DNA of 64,000 nucleotides from Sepiola atlantica (taxonomy: Eukaryota > Mollusca > Cephalopoda > Sepiida > Sepiolidae), in the NCBI GenBank assembly GCA_963556195.1, contig OY744520.1, positions 150,698,107 to 150,762,106 of the forward strand. Reading direction: 5' to 3'. Positions 1 through 12,190 of this stretch are shown here, piece by piece (the first letter of the stretch is position 1; each line of letters opens with the position of its first letter). The notes under the pieces are model-generated. The model was not told the origin of the DNA, did not search any database, and saw nothing but the letters and a program-made list of their open reading frames with translations. The translations under genes and the position numbers were made by a program.

Positions 1-695
1 ATATAGGTCTTACCTGTTTAATTGCACACCTTCTCAATTAAAACCGGAAGAATACACATAATATAACAGTTTTTTTTTATTTCTCAATTCCATTTTTCTA
101 AAGTGCTCTCGAAAGATTAAAGCTGAAACATGTATGCATATATGTAACCAATAATGTTTGCATGAATAAAAATATGTACTAAAAACAGCTCTACTTGTTG
201 TTGAGCACATCATTATAAACACTGGAGTTTCATTAGATTAACACCTAGTAAACACAAAGTATGTATATATATATATATATATATTACATATACGAATCGG
301 GATCGAAAAATTGATAGATACTAACTGAGTGTATAATTCATAGATTGTTAGATGTTTTAGAATATACATATAGTCATACATTTTTCAGTTACTTTAATTT
401 TTTCATTCTCATTTGTTTTCTGACTAGAAAAGCAAAATTGCGTTGATTTTTTTTAAGTAGATAAACTTGAGAAACAATGATTTGAAAGCCGTAACATTAA
501 ATAATCTGATTCGATAATAAAGATAAAAATTCATAAGGATTTTCAATCTGTTTTCTGATCAGCGTGTTGTATTGACAAACCTGTTTTGTGGCCACTTCAG
601 CTCTCTGTCTGATGCCAGTTCTCTATGACTCTAAAAGAGCTTCTTCATTCACTTTTTTACGAAAGTAAAAGTCACAATACACATGCTCAAACACA

Positions 696-699
<4 letters not shown>
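1..699. other. AT-rich stretch, nothing recognised
   Basis: AT-rich sequence with a short TA run near 262-284. No coding region, RNA or repeat family was recognised on either strand. Confidence 0.5.
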
Positions 700-765
<66 letters not shown>

Positions 766-778
766 TGAGAGAGAGAAG
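699..778. repeat. Compound (TA)n(GA)n microsatellite
   Basis: About 42 bases of alternating TA pass directly into about 38 bases of GA. The same TA-to-GA or CT-to-TA junction recurs at 2639, 15430, 39172, 49525 and 52198. Confidence 0.95.
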
Positions 779-1735
779 AGTATTAGAAGGTTATCACAAT
801 GCTTAAAAATGGAAATATGTCGGCGTTGATAAGTAAAACAAAAACAAGTAATATTTTTATATATTTAAAAATATATATATTTTTTTTTTTCATATATAGC
901 AAATAATGCTTGATTAGACAAGACTTCAACACTGTGATGTAATGCGCGTGACTGTGTTTCATAATATAGTTCGAGTAAGACTTCTTTAACAAATGGTGGG
1001 TGTTTCTAATATCACTTGCGGAATGGCAAAATTGCTTATAACGCAATAAATATTAATATTTGCAGCAAATTTAATCAAACAAAAACTGATTGTTTTTTTA
1101 GGATTTTTTTCTAAATTAAAAAAAATATATTTTTTCGAATATTTCATATTTGACTTAACTGATTAAGTGTTATATTTGTTTAAATAAATTAACTATTTAA
1201 ATATAGTGTGTTGTCGCGGGGGGAAGTAGGGATAGAGGTAACAGCTAAGAGCGGTGTTCAATTAATTTTTTTTTTAATATTATCTATTTAATATTTATTA
1301 TTTTCTTTATTATATACTATTTTTATTTTATTTTACCCTAACCGTATTTATATATTTGTTGTTCTGATAATATTTTTAAAAAATGTGTTTATGATAATCG
1401 GCTAAATATGTTTTGGTTATTATTCTGACCAGATTGTGTGTAGCACGCAGTAAATTAGTAAACAAAATAAATTCGTCTAAATTACGGAGTAATACCTGTT
1501 TTATTTATCTGTAAATACTCTCATTATCTACTTACTCTGAAACTATTTAATGCTGTTATGATTTTAGCCAAATGTTATTAAAATTCAGAGTTTAATTTAT
1601 TAACGATTGATTTTTTAATTTTAATTTAATTTTAGTATGTTCCCTTTCGAAAAAGGGGGAACAACTCGTATGAAGTCGTTATGAATTATCTCTTTTATAA
1701 CACTGTGTATCAATAGATACAAACATATATTTACA
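779..1735. other. AT-rich stretch, nothing recognised
   Basis: Very AT-rich with T and A homopolymer runs. No coding or RNA feature was seen. Confidence 0.5.
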
Positions 1736-2638
<903 letters not shown>

Positions 2639-2708
2639 AAGAGAGAGAGAGAGAGAGAGAAAGAGAAAGAGAGAGAGTAATAGTAAACGCGCATGCTTAT
2701 TATTGAGA

Positions 2709-2770
<62 letters not shown>

Positions 2771-2787
2771 CATACACACACGCACAC

Positions 2788-2861
<74 letters not shown>
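2639..2861. repeat. Compound (GA)n ... (TA)n/(CA)n microsatellite
   Basis: GA dinucleotides (2639-2677), then long TA tracts with a central ACACAC patch near 2773-2788. Confidence 0.95.
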
Positions 2862-2863
<2 letters not shown>

Positions 2864-3055
2864 CTTCATTTTCATGTACATATAACAGGCATCCATACAT
2901 AAGTGTGTCTGGCTGTCAGCCGTCATCAATTGGCTACCCTGGTCAAGGCTCAAACTTACGATATTATGTATTTATTCCGGCATTTTGCTACTAGACCATA
3001 AACACATTGACGAAATATGAACGATTTTTTCTGGCCACAATGTTACGTAGTTTTT

Positions 3056-3160
3056 TCTGTTATTGTTTTTACTGGCAATATAAGCATAACTTTTTGTTAG
3101 TATTTTCCACTTCCCACGCGGTAAAAATATTACATTAAGTCGCCCTATTTTAATAAGACT
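3056..3160 (+). repeat. Module shared with 57183-57300
   Basis: The words TTTTTACTGGC, TATTTTCCACTTCC, GCGGT and ATTAAGTCG occur here in the same order and similar spacing as at 57183-57300. Both places sit inside or beside a hammerhead-bearing array, so this is probably part of the monomer body. Confidence 0.65.
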
Positions 3161-3355
3161 TGTAATTATGTTTACAATATGTATTAGTCATAGATTAAAT
3201 TTCAATTTCTTCTTGAACTCTCTTTAAGTTGAAGCCTATTGTTTTGTAAATGTTTTAGAATAAAAATCCTTCCATGGATATTGATATAGAGCGCTAGTTG
3301 TGGAGACTAGGCTGATTCTGTAACTGGGTTCGTGCCGGCCGTCTGAAATTATCAC

Positions 3356-3403
3356 TTCCTACACTGATGATAGAAAAAGCTTAAAACCCCGGCGTCCGTA
3401 GTC
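3356..3403 (+). ncRNA. Hammerhead ribozyme motif 1, degenerate
   Basis: CCTACA then CTGATGA, a short stem II (AAG/CTT), AAAAC in place of GAAAC, then CCCCGGCGTC as stem III and cleavage triplet GTC. The downstream arm CGTAG pairs with CTAC but fails at the innermost base. Expected to be inactive from the core change. Confidence 0.7.
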
Positions 3404-3697
3404 AAAAATAATTTAATATTTACAAAAATAAATCATGTTTAAGAAATAAAACTTGAACCATGTTCAGGGAGGTAAAATAGACTGTTACCTAGCTATACGC
3501 CAGGTTCCGACAACGTTAGGTGAACTCTCTCAATTGTCTACTGTATGTAGCCTCGCTTTTCCAGGCCTGAATATCAATTAATTCCATTTATTTACGTGGT
3601 AATATATCGTGACCGAAGCTTTAGAGCGCTAGCATGCGTAGTATTGGCTGATAGTGTAACTCGGTTCATGCCCTCCGACTGTCTGACAATATAACTT

Positions 3698-3742
3698 CCT
3701 ACACTGATGAAAGCAAAAGCTTGGAACGCCGGCGTCTGTGGG
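3698..3742 (+). ncRNA. Hammerhead ribozyme motif 2, near-complete
   Basis: Stem I CCTACA pairs with TGTGGG at 3737-3742 (six pairs, one G-U). Stem II AAGC pairs with GCTT around an AAAA loop. The core CTGATGA is intact. GGAAC replaces GAAAC. Stem III ACGCC/GGCGT is self-complementary, with predicted cleavage after GTC at 3736. One core substitution probably abolishes activity. Confidence 0.8.
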
Positions 3743-4047
3743 TAAAAATAATTTTATATTTATTAAGATGAATATTGTTATAAGCCCCTTAAAGAAATTA
3801 AAGTTTAACCTTGTAAGGGGAGTAAAAATAGACTGTCACATAGATATAATCAATGTTCCGCTAACGTTCATTGAACACTCTCAAGTGTCTACTATCTGTT
3901 GTTTTGATTTATTATGCATAAATATAACTTTATCTTCTCTTATTTACGTGGTAATCTCCCGTGGCTGTATATTTAGACACTAGCTTGCGAAGTCAAGGTT
4001 GATTCTTTAACTGGGTTCGTACCCTCCGATGTCTGAAAGTATAACTT

Positions 4048-4091
4048 ACTACACTGATGATAGCAAACGCTTGGCCGCAGGCGTCTGTAGC
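4048..4091 (+). ncRNA. Hammerhead ribozyme motif 3, degenerate
   Basis: CTACA pairs with TGTAG at 4086-4090. The core CTGATGA is intact and stem II AGC/GCT flanks AAAC. The GAAAC segment is eroded to GGCC before GCAGGCGTC. The preserved stem I shows common descent with motifs 1 and 2. Confidence 0.7.
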
Positions 4092-4092
4092 T

Positions 4093-4865
4093 AAAATAAT
4101 TTAATATTTACTACAATTATGAAATATATATATAGCTAAATGAATAAATTCGATATTTTTCATTTATCCTGACTATATTCATATCAAAACACGTTAAGCT
4201 TATATAATTCAATGTTACATTTAAATATTTTCAAACAATATATATACCCAACAGAAGATGGCAAAAACGCACTAACCAAGATGCTTTAATTTAATAATAA
4301 TTTTACAAACGCTCTCAAATAAATTAATATTCTGCACAATTCCTTTTTATTTCTGCACTCCACTTACCTTACATACCTGTAATAATTTTCTTATTAATAT
4401 TAATATTACTAAAAGTAGTGATATTAATTACAACAATTAAATAAAAAACGTTTAACATGCAAAATGATTGTTTTGAAATTCGAAAGATAACATCCACTTT
4501 GTTTACTGTTGTTGTTGTTGACGACGACGACGAAATCGGCGATGGTGTTACTGCTGCTGTTGATGATGATTATGCGTATTACATTTGCCATTAAAAGGAT
4601 AATAAATGTAAAAGCCATCCCCCGCTCACATTTCAAAATTACAAAACAAGTATCTTATTTTTTTAAATCGTCATGAAGTTTAGTTTTATGTTACTGTCTT
4701 AGAAAAATAAGCGCGAAAACACATAAAATAACTATTAATTCCTCAGGAATATAGAATTGTCTCATTTGACTAATTGTTGTTTTGGCGATTATCAAGAATA
4801 AGCAATAGAACTATAAGGTGTGCAAAAAGCAAATAGTAAACGAATAATCGTTAGCAAAGTCAATA
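4093..4865. other. AT-rich stretch, nothing recognised
   Basis: Contains a short GTT/GAC trinucleotide patch at about 4505-4575. No coding or RNA feature was supported. Confidence 0.5.
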
Positions 4866-5267
4866 AAAGTTACTTTTCTACCTACCTGCCTATTTCTGTG
4901 TTTTAAAGTATTTTAAAGCGTGTCTTGTTATTTAAATTTAAAAAATCGGGCAAAACTTTATACTGAAACACAAAGATGGCTGACCGTCGTTCGCCGACCG
5001 TCTTTGAAGTCTAATACATTTTTTGGTATTTTTACTTTAAATTACGTAGTAAAGTTAATTTTAAGGCGTTTAGGACAGTTATGTGTTAAGTATTTGTTTG
5101 TTTCTTCACCTTAAAAGGAGAATAAAAACTACGGGGATATCCGTATACGCCATGAAAATGGAACTGAAACGCAATCGGATTTGAACGAATTATATAAATG
5201 AAATATAGACGCTTTAAAAAACTATAAAATACAAGAAACATGGGTAGGTAGGTAGAAAAGTAACTTT
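4866..5267. mobile_element. 402-bp MITE-like element with about 55-bp inverted ends
   Basis: The left end AAAGTTACTTTTCTACCTAC recurs in reverse complement at the right end (to 5267). The inner ends continue to match through TTTTAAAGCG at 4910-4919 versus CGCTTTAAAA at 5209-5218. An ATA flanks both ends, compatible with a TA-type target duplication. There is no transposase frame inside. This is a nonautonomous DNA transposon of unassigned superfamily. Confidence 0.7.
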
Positions 5268-5565
5268 ATATCCTTTTGGTAGCAGTTATTTGTTTATTTT
5301 TTTCACCCGTTTTCTCTGTTGACAAAGATTTTATGTTTTATTCCTTTCATGATGCGGTTGATTTTTATACTGATACAATAACTACTTGCAACATAAAAAT
5401 ATATCAAATAACACCATGGCAATTATATGTCTGTTGCTTTTCTTCAAATAACTAACATGTCAATGGAACAGTGTTTCTTTGTTTTTTCTGTAGATAAGAC
5501 TATATCTACATTAATTGCTGCTCAGAGAGGGGTAGTTTTGCTAGTATACACAAATAGTTTTGCTA

Positions 5566-5566
<1 letters not shown>

Positions 5567-5621
<55 letters not shown>
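5567..5621. repeat. (TA)n microsatellite
   Basis: Uninterrupted TA tract just upstream of the 5696-5906 palindrome. Confidence 0.95.
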
Positions 5622-5625
<4 letters not shown>

Positions 5626-5695
5626 TTGTGTTATAATGGAATAATTCCAGGAAGAAATCCGGGTAAGAGAGCTCAATGTGGTAAACAGAGCAAGA

Positions 5696-5902
5696 ATAAC
5701 GTAAAATATAATAACACGAAATTACATGATTGTCGATGCAATAATTTATTTCAACCTTGCGGTTTTATTCAAGCATCAAATTAGACAATTATATTTGAGT
5801 CTCAAAAATGTAATTGTCTAATTTGATGCTGGAATAAAACCGCAAGGTTGAAATAAATTATTGCATCGACAATCATGTAATTTCGTGTTATTATATTTTA
5901 CG

Positions 5903-5906
<4 letters not shown>
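5696..5906. repeat. Near-perfect palindrome, 96-bp arms, 19-nt loop
   Basis: The left arm 5696-5791 and right arm 5811-5906 are reverse complements with one mismatch found by eye (A at 5771 against the right arm). The spacer is 5792-5810. The right arm runs straight into a (TA)n tract. The arms have ordinary composition and match no family I know. It may be a foldback element, a folded retroelement end, or a template-switch duplication. Confidence 0.9.

Positions 5907-5960
<54 letters not shown>
5903..5960. repeat. (TA)n microsatellite abutting the palindrome
   Basis: Uninterrupted TA tract starting at the end of the right palindrome arm. Confidence 0.95.
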
Positions 5961-5961
<1 letters not shown>

Positions 5962-6850
5962 TATATGAATTAAATAAGTACAAATACAATTTGAATAATC
6001 AAAATCGCAAGGAGAGAGGTTTCGTTATTGTTGGAAATACTCTCGAATCTATAAAATGCAAATAAGCTAAATAAGCTCAAAGTTACATAATGTAGATATA
6101 TTATGTGGTTATACTTATTTAAAACACAGTTTTTAAAAGTTTTCATAAATAAACAACGGTCCAAGATTTATTACATGTGTTTCGTAAAACATATTCTTCA
6201 CAAAGATTTTAAACAGAGTAATCTTGTCTACCTTATGCGCTTTATTAGAAATGTTGGTGTTTTTTTTTAAATGGACACTTAATGGATTCAGCGTTTTCTT
6301 CATATGCAAAAGTGTACTTGTTTAAATTTTTTAAAATAGACAAAAGAATAAATGTATTATTATATACCTATAGAGAAATTGTGACATTGAATTTCCAACA
6401 ATTTTTTTAGAAAGTATAAAAAACAACCGTGTACCGGTAATATTGACAGTTGAATTACATTGTTATAGTTAATTTGGAATTTGAGGCTGAAGTCATTGTA
6501 GGAAAATATGTGTAAAAAATATGGTGATTGACGGCAATTTTACATGCATTATTAAAACCCTAGGAAATGTATGTTACTGATTTATTGCTGTCATTACGTT
6601 TATTTACAAATCCGGTCCTATATACCATGTTCACTTAAATGCTGATAACATTGAAAGAAATGGTATTTACCGCACCGGCTATGCGTGAAATAACAGATAA
6701 TCTTCATGTTAATTGTTTATATGCAATAAAACATGACACAATTCTTACATTAATAAATCTTACATATCTTAATTCTGACAAAAATGTCAATATTAGGTAT
6801 AACAGTAATAAAACTGTTTATTAAGGCTGTTGATTCTGTACGTTATCAAG
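5961..6850. other. AT-rich stretch, nothing recognised
   Basis: No coding, RNA or repeat feature was recognised on either strand. Confidence 0.5.
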
Positions 6851-6851
6851 T

Positions 6852-6994
<143 letters not shown>

Positions 6995-7261
6995 TAAATA
7001 AAATATATTTCTGACAATTTATTATGTGTCATTCTGTTTTTTGTGTGCGTGGGTAATACTCTTCAATGAGGAGTTGAGTTAGTCTACGGGGCAAACCATG
7101 GACGGATAACGTCAAAGAGAATAGTCCTGTACAAGTTTAATATTTCTTTTTGTGATTACTTTATATTTGTTCCTAGGTCAATGTGTTGAATTGAGTGTTT
7201 GTTTCATGGTATTAATCACGCCAACGGATTGTTAACGGGACCTAAGTGTGACACACGCGTG

Positions 7262-7263
<2 letters not shown>

Positions 7264-7304
<41 letters not shown>

Positions 7305-7386
7305 GCATTTGTAAAAGCTTGAGGTAAGGTAAAAAAAAGGAGTAGGAACAAGTTGCCCAATACATAATAATAATAATAATAATAAT
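7264..7386. repeat. (TA)n and short (AAT)n tracts
   Basis: TA tract at 7264-7301 and AAT triplets at about 7366-7386, separated by unrelated sequence. Confidence 0.9.
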
Positions 7387-7686
7387 TCCGCCCACCCTCG
7401 GACTTTATTTGACGTTGAGATAGATTTAAATATCAGTATAAAAATAGACTTGGCAGGTGTTAAGTACATGAAATAAAAAGATTTAAAATATAAATGGAAA
7501 AGTGTACACACCAAAGAATATTATGCACACACAGAATAACGCATCACCACTCTTTTGTATAAAAGGTATCAACGATACAATATCTGTTTACTTGAAAAAT
7601 GTTTCTATTATTATAGAACAAAATATCACTCTATTGATGTGTCGTTGATTTGAGTTTGTCTTTTCTATACATTCCTTCAGGTGTAT

Positions 7687-7867
<181 letters not shown>

Positions 7868-8187
7868 CAGTAGATGCACTTGTTTAGCTTCTTAGAAGGT
7901 ACAACATAACACTGGATTGCTTCTTAGGGTATGTGATACGTGGTACACATTTTACAGGCATTCCAAACTAATATTTCTCAACTATATTTTATGATGCATC
8001 TGTTAGTACAAATTTAATTAAATTTGATTACGTCTTGTGTTTCAAAGTAAGTGAGCAATTTGAATAAATCAAGAATTCTAATATTTATCTTCTCTATGTA
8101 TGTTTTGACCATAAAACACACTCACATTTTAAATATAGTAACAAAGAAAAGGATGTGCCTCTTAAAGTTTCACCAAAATTAATTTTG

Positions 8188-8189
<2 letters not shown>

Positions 8190-8253
<64 letters not shown>
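8190..8253. repeat. (TA)n microsatellite
   Basis: Uninterrupted TA tract of about 63 bases. Confidence 0.95.
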
Positions 8254-8260
<7 letters not shown>

Positions 8261-8714
8261 ATAACAGGTATGGATTTAATCTGACAATATGGAGGGGAGG
8301 CGATGGGAAGGTTAATAGCTGCCACATACAAAAAAAAATGGGTAGATCAGGATCATATTTGGAGTGATAGTGTGTTGTTCTCTTTTATTTAGGGAACTTT
8401 CTCAAAGTGCAGAAACGGAATGTTGGTTACGTTGGTACACCCAATAGGTTTTTGAAGGGAGATAATAGGGGTCATAGTAGAAGAAGTGACGAGGGGCAGG
8501 CAGGGAGCCTTTCTCTTCCTTACCTTATCTCGTGTCTACCAACGTGATAGAAAACATTTGGGGGGGGGGCATTTGGGAGGTTGCTTTTTAAGGGCGAGAA
8601 GCAGAATGTTGGTCGTCCGATTATAATTTTTATTTTCATTGGCAGTTGTTTACTTTCCCATTTGTTGTTCTCAACGGCATATATGGTGGAAGTCTACAGT
8701 AATTCCTAATACAA

Positions 8715-8717
<3 letters not shown>
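8254..8717. other. Mixed-composition stretch without recognised gene
   Basis: Slightly GC-richer than its surroundings. A degenerate internal repeat, CAGAAACGGAATGTTGGT (about 8411) against AAGCAGAATGTTGGTCG (about 8599), is visible. No coding feature is supported. Confidence 0.4.

Positions 8718-8777
<60 letters not shown>
8718..8777. repeat. (AAT)n microsatellite at the LINE 5' border
   Basis: About 20 AAT triplets directly before the truncated LINE. The same triplet forms the element's 3' tail. Confidence 0.95.
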
Positions 8778-8778
<1 letters not shown>

Positions 8779-8779
8779 G

Positions 8780-9374
8780 TACTCTGCTAAACTCTGTCTC
8801 TGAAAGCATAGATAGTGCACTCTTAATTGACTCGAATGCCCAGATACATGTATTTGGGGATTTTAATGCCCACCACCGCGACTGGTTGGGATTTTCCAGC
8901 CTTACTGACGCAGCCGGCAACTCTACGTATAATTTCTCCTTAGCTCACTCCCTCTCTCAGACTGTTGATTTTCCGACCCGCATCCCCGATCGAGTGGACC
9001 AACAAGCCTAACTTCTAGACCTCTTCTTGACCTCAATACCCGAGGCTTGTGTCACGAAAGCTATTAGCTCACTCGGGAATGCTGATCACATTGTGCTAAT
9101 GATACATATCACCCTAAAAAGTCGTCCAAAAGCTGATGAACCGTTGCTCAAAACAACAAGATACTACGAGCGAGCTGATTTTGAGTCAATCAGAGATCAC
9201 ATCAGTGACGCCCCATGGAGGGAAACCTTCTCACTCCCTGCCAACGAGTGTGCAAACGAATTAACTGAATGGGTCAAAGCAGGCATTGAAGCCTATGTCC
9301 CCATGCGAAAATTCTTTAGCAAGCCCCACTCTCCTCAATGGTTCACTTCGGAATGTGCAGCTGCCATTTCGTGA
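8780..9374 (+). pseudogene. LINE endonuclease C-terminal part, interrupted
   Basis: The frame reads HVFGDFNAHHRDWLG, the conserved GDFNAHH segment of AP-endonuclease-like LINE nucleases that nick target DNA. VDFPTRIPDRVDQ follows, then a TAA at 9009-9011. The same frame reopens as LLDLFLTS and continues to a TGA at 9372-9374. The N-terminal half of the nuclease, including the first catalytic residues, is missing through 5' truncation into (AAT)n. The later part (YERADFESIRDHI to PQWFTSECAAAI) is the linker towards the reverse transcriptase. Confidence 0.85.
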
Positions 9375-9822
9375 GAGGCAACAAGCATTCCGTAAATTCG
9401 GCCGCCATAAGTCAACTACTAATAGGCATAAATTTATAGAGTCAAGACATAATTGCAAGGTTGTGATAGGCGAAGCGAAGAGAAGGTATAATGAGTTAAC
9501 AAAAAAACGCATCCAGTCACAGAAACTAGGTAATCGCGATTTCTGGAAAATCTACAATAGTGTAGTGAATAATGGTCAATCTACGATTTCCCCACTTTCA
9601 AACCACAATGATGTCGTTTGCACGGCCACTGATAAGGCTGAACTACTTGCACAGCGTTTCGCTTCTAACTCTACTTTAGACTCAGGTAACCACCCTCTCC
9701 CTGAATTACCTTTGCGGACCGAAGCCACACTTGATAACCTGGTCATCACCCCGTCCCAGGTCAGAGACATCATAAAAACCTTGACACCTCTAAAGCTTGT
9801 GGGCCTGATCTTATACCTGTAA
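9360..9822 (+). pseudogene. LINE linker segment, shifted frame
   Basis: After a frameshift near 9360 the polyprotein continues as RQQAFRKFGRHKST, AKRRYNEL and GNRDFWKIYNSVV, which are typical of the region between endonuclease and reverse transcriptase. It runs on to PSQVRDIIKTLTPLK, where a second frameshift near 9790 diverts it to a false stop at 9820-9822. The true frame there gives GPDLIPVIVIKKC. Confidence 0.85.
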
Positions 9823-10205
9823 TAGTAATAAAGAAATGCTCTGCTGAACTGGCCCATGTCCTCTCCAAACTCTACAATAAATGCTTAGCCGAATCTTGCT
9901 TCCCCGATAGCTGGAAAATTGCCTCTGTGGTACCAGTCTACAAGAGTTCTGGGAATAGAACCGACCCTCAGAACTACCGCCGAATCAGTCTGCTGCCGAT
10001 CTTTGCCAAACTCTTTGAATCCTTAATCAATCTAGCGATAGTACGGCACTTAGTTAATGCTAAACTTCTATCTGACCGCCAGTATGGATTTAGACAAGCA
10101 CGATCTACTGCAGACATCCTAACGGTCATCTCTGAACGCATGTATCATACACTCGACAAAGCAGGTGAAGCTAGGGCAGTAGCGCCTGTATATATCCAAA
10201 GCCTT
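9790..10205 (+). pseudogene. Reverse transcriptase N-terminal blocks, shifted frame
   Basis: This frame carries VVPVYKSSGNRTDPQNYRRI and SLLPIFAKLFE, then LLSDRQYGFRQARSTADIL, the fingers-domain blocks before motif A of LINE reverse transcriptases. A third frameshift near 10185-10195 interrupts ALDISKAFDKVWH, the motif A segment with its catalytic Asp. Confidence 0.9.
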
Positions 10206-11277
10206 TGACAAGGTATGGCATAAAGGGCTTCTCCTGAAAATACGCTCATACGGTATTACTTGGCAACTACTTAATATAATTAGATCCTTCCTAAACAAAA
10301 GAAAAATCCAGGTTGTCCTCGATGGCCGTTCATCTAAGCTACATGACATAAATGCTGGTGTACCCCAGGGATCTATTCTGTGACCTTTGTTGTTCCTGAT
10401 CTATATAAACGATCTCCCTGATGACATAGTGTCTGAGATTGGTTTATTTTCTGACGACACCACGCTTTACTCTCGCCATGTTGGCAAAACAGACGCGATC
10501 ATATCTGAGGCAATTGCTGAATCTTTAGAATATGACCTCCAGGCTGTAGTGGATTGGGGCCATAAATGGTTGGTAACTTTTAATGCCGCAAAGACTAAGC
10601 TCCTTTCCTTCAACAACTACAAGAAGCCTCCCCGACCACCGATTGTCCTGGCAAATAACACCCTACCTGAGAGTTCATCATTCAAACTCCTTGGCCTAAC
10701 CTTCACAGGTAACATGAATTGGAACACATACATTGAAGACATTGCCAAGGCTGCCGCAAAGAAGGTTGGCTCCCTCTACCGTGCTAGTGGACTCCTTACA
10801 CCTGACATTATCCTGTATCTCTACAAAGCCACCATTCGCCCATGCATGGAGTATTGTTGCCACATCTGGGCTGGTGCATCATCTACTAGTCTGTCCCTCC
10901 TTGACAAAGTTCAAAAAAGAGTCGTCAACCTAATAGGTCCCTCACTGTCAGCTAAGCTCCATCCTCTGTCCCATCGCCGCAATGTAGCATCCTTATGTTT
11001 GTTTTACAAATACTTCAATGGATTATGCTCCGATGAGTTGGCTACTCTGGTGCCCCCTCGACGTAAATCCACTAGACTAACTCGACATTCGACTAAATCT
11101 CATTCATTCACTGTGGAGGATCCCAGATGCCGGAGAGCATTCTACTCAAATAGCTTCTTTCTGCGTTCTGCTGGTCTCTGGAACTCCTTCCCTGCCCCCT
11201 GTTTCCCCGACAGTACTTACATGCAGAAATTTAAAACTAATGTAAACAGACATCTCGCTGCTCAGATCCCAATTTAA
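10190..11277 (+). pseudogene. Reverse transcriptase motifs A-E and C-terminal region
   Basis: The frame holds SKAFDKVWHKGLLLKI (motif A) and AGVPQGSIL followed by a TGA at 10381-10383 where Gly is expected before PLLFLIYINDLPD. Next comes FSDDTTLYS, where the usual FADD catalytic box has Ala changed to Ser. The thumb region follows, with the C-terminal run RRNVASLCLFYKYFNGLCS to VNRHL and a natural stop. From 10387 the frame is open for 296 codons. Confidence 0.93.
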
Positions 11278-11377
11278 GCTGAACCATCAATCCTTCTCCC
11301 CTTTTCCTTTTTCTCAGTAGCCCCTTACGTTTACAGTGGCGGCCTGCCTTGTTTGGGGTAAATCATGTTGAAAAAAC

Positions 11378-11426
11378 TAAATAAATAAATAATAATAATA
11401 ATAATAATAGTAATAATAATATGCTC

Positions 11427-11481
<55 letters not shown>
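11378..11481. repeat. LINE (AAT)n tail followed by (TA)n
   Basis: AAATAAATAAT passing into AAT triplets (to about 11420) ends the LINE. Then 11432-11481 is TA repeat abutting the next inverted-repeat element. Confidence 0.93.
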
Positions 11482-11484
<3 letters not shown>

Positions 11485-11699
11485 ATTTTTAAATACAGAT
11501 TTTAATCAGACATGGACCAGTGGTTTCTGACAAGAAACGGGTTTAATTCCCGATTCTGTCTTCTTCAGCATAGTCTGAAATAGTAAATGATGGAATTTCT
11601 TCAAAAAACACTTATAACCGTTATGAAACGCTATGTACACAGAATTTTGAAATGGAGGCCGACGGGACGCTTAGATCAGAAAAAGCCGTTAAGTAAGAG

Positions 11700-12190
11700 A
11701 TTCATTTATATATTGATTTTTTATTTATATTGATTTTTTATTTATATATATATTGATTTTTTATTTATATATATATATTTTTTTTTTATTTATGTATGAA
11801 TTTTTTATTTATATATGAATTTTGATTTTTTTATTTATATATTTATATATCAATTTTTATTTTTTATTTATATATTGATTTTTTATTTATATATTGATTT
11901 ATTTATATTTTTATTTTTGATTTTTATTTTGATTTTGATTTATATATATAAATATATATTTATTTATTTATATTTTTATTATTTATATTTTTATTTACAT
12001 TTTTATTTTTGATTCTTTATTTACATATTATTATTTTTTATTTATATATGGATTTTATTTATATATCGATTTTTTTTTTATTTATATATTGATTTTTTTA
12101 TTTTTATTTTATTTATATATAGATGTTTGATTTTATATTTATATATTGATTTTTTATTCATTGATTTTTTATTTATATATTTATCTATAT
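11700..12190 (+). repeat. T-rich minisatellite (TTTATATATTGATTTTT-like)
   Basis: Degenerate units of about 17-22 bp built on TTTATTTATATATTGATTTT, repeated some 20 times inside the foldback element. The hydrophobic open frame here is a composition artefact. Confidence 0.85.

Larger units (their letters stand above)
3030..4092 (+). mobile_element. Hammerhead array 1: retrozyme-like tandem monomers
   Basis: Three degenerate monomers repeat at 340 and 350 bp, measured between CTGATGA motifs at 3364, 3704 and 4054. Each has a tRNA-like stretch (AGAGCGCTAGC or a variant, then a B-box-like GGGTTCGTGCC) about 50 nt upstream of a hammerhead motif. The motif has stem I arm CCTACA, CTGATGA, a small stem II and GGCGTC. 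Tandem units with one hammerhead each are the hallmark of retrozymes and of Penelope-like terminal repeats. No protein is encoded. All copies carry core or stem changes, so the array looks old. Nonautonomous mobilisation is inferred. Confidence 0.75.
8778..11415 (+). mobile_element. 5'-truncated APE-type non-LTR retrotransposon (Jockey/CR1-like)
   Basis: A 2.6-kb LINE copy. It starts inside the endonuclease domain, continues through linker, reverse transcriptase and C-terminal region to a natural stop at 11275-11277, a short 3' untranslated region and an AAATAAATAATAAT tail. At least three frame changes (near 9360, 9790 and 10190) and stops at 9009 and 10381 kill it. Clade assignment is by motif memory only. 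The protein is much more GC-rich than its flanks, which suggests fairly recent insertion. Confidence 0.93.

Noticed and set aside
5696..5906. Long hairpin as a microRNA precursor
   Set aside because: Arms of 96 near-perfect pairs are far too long and perfect for a typical animal pre-miRNA.
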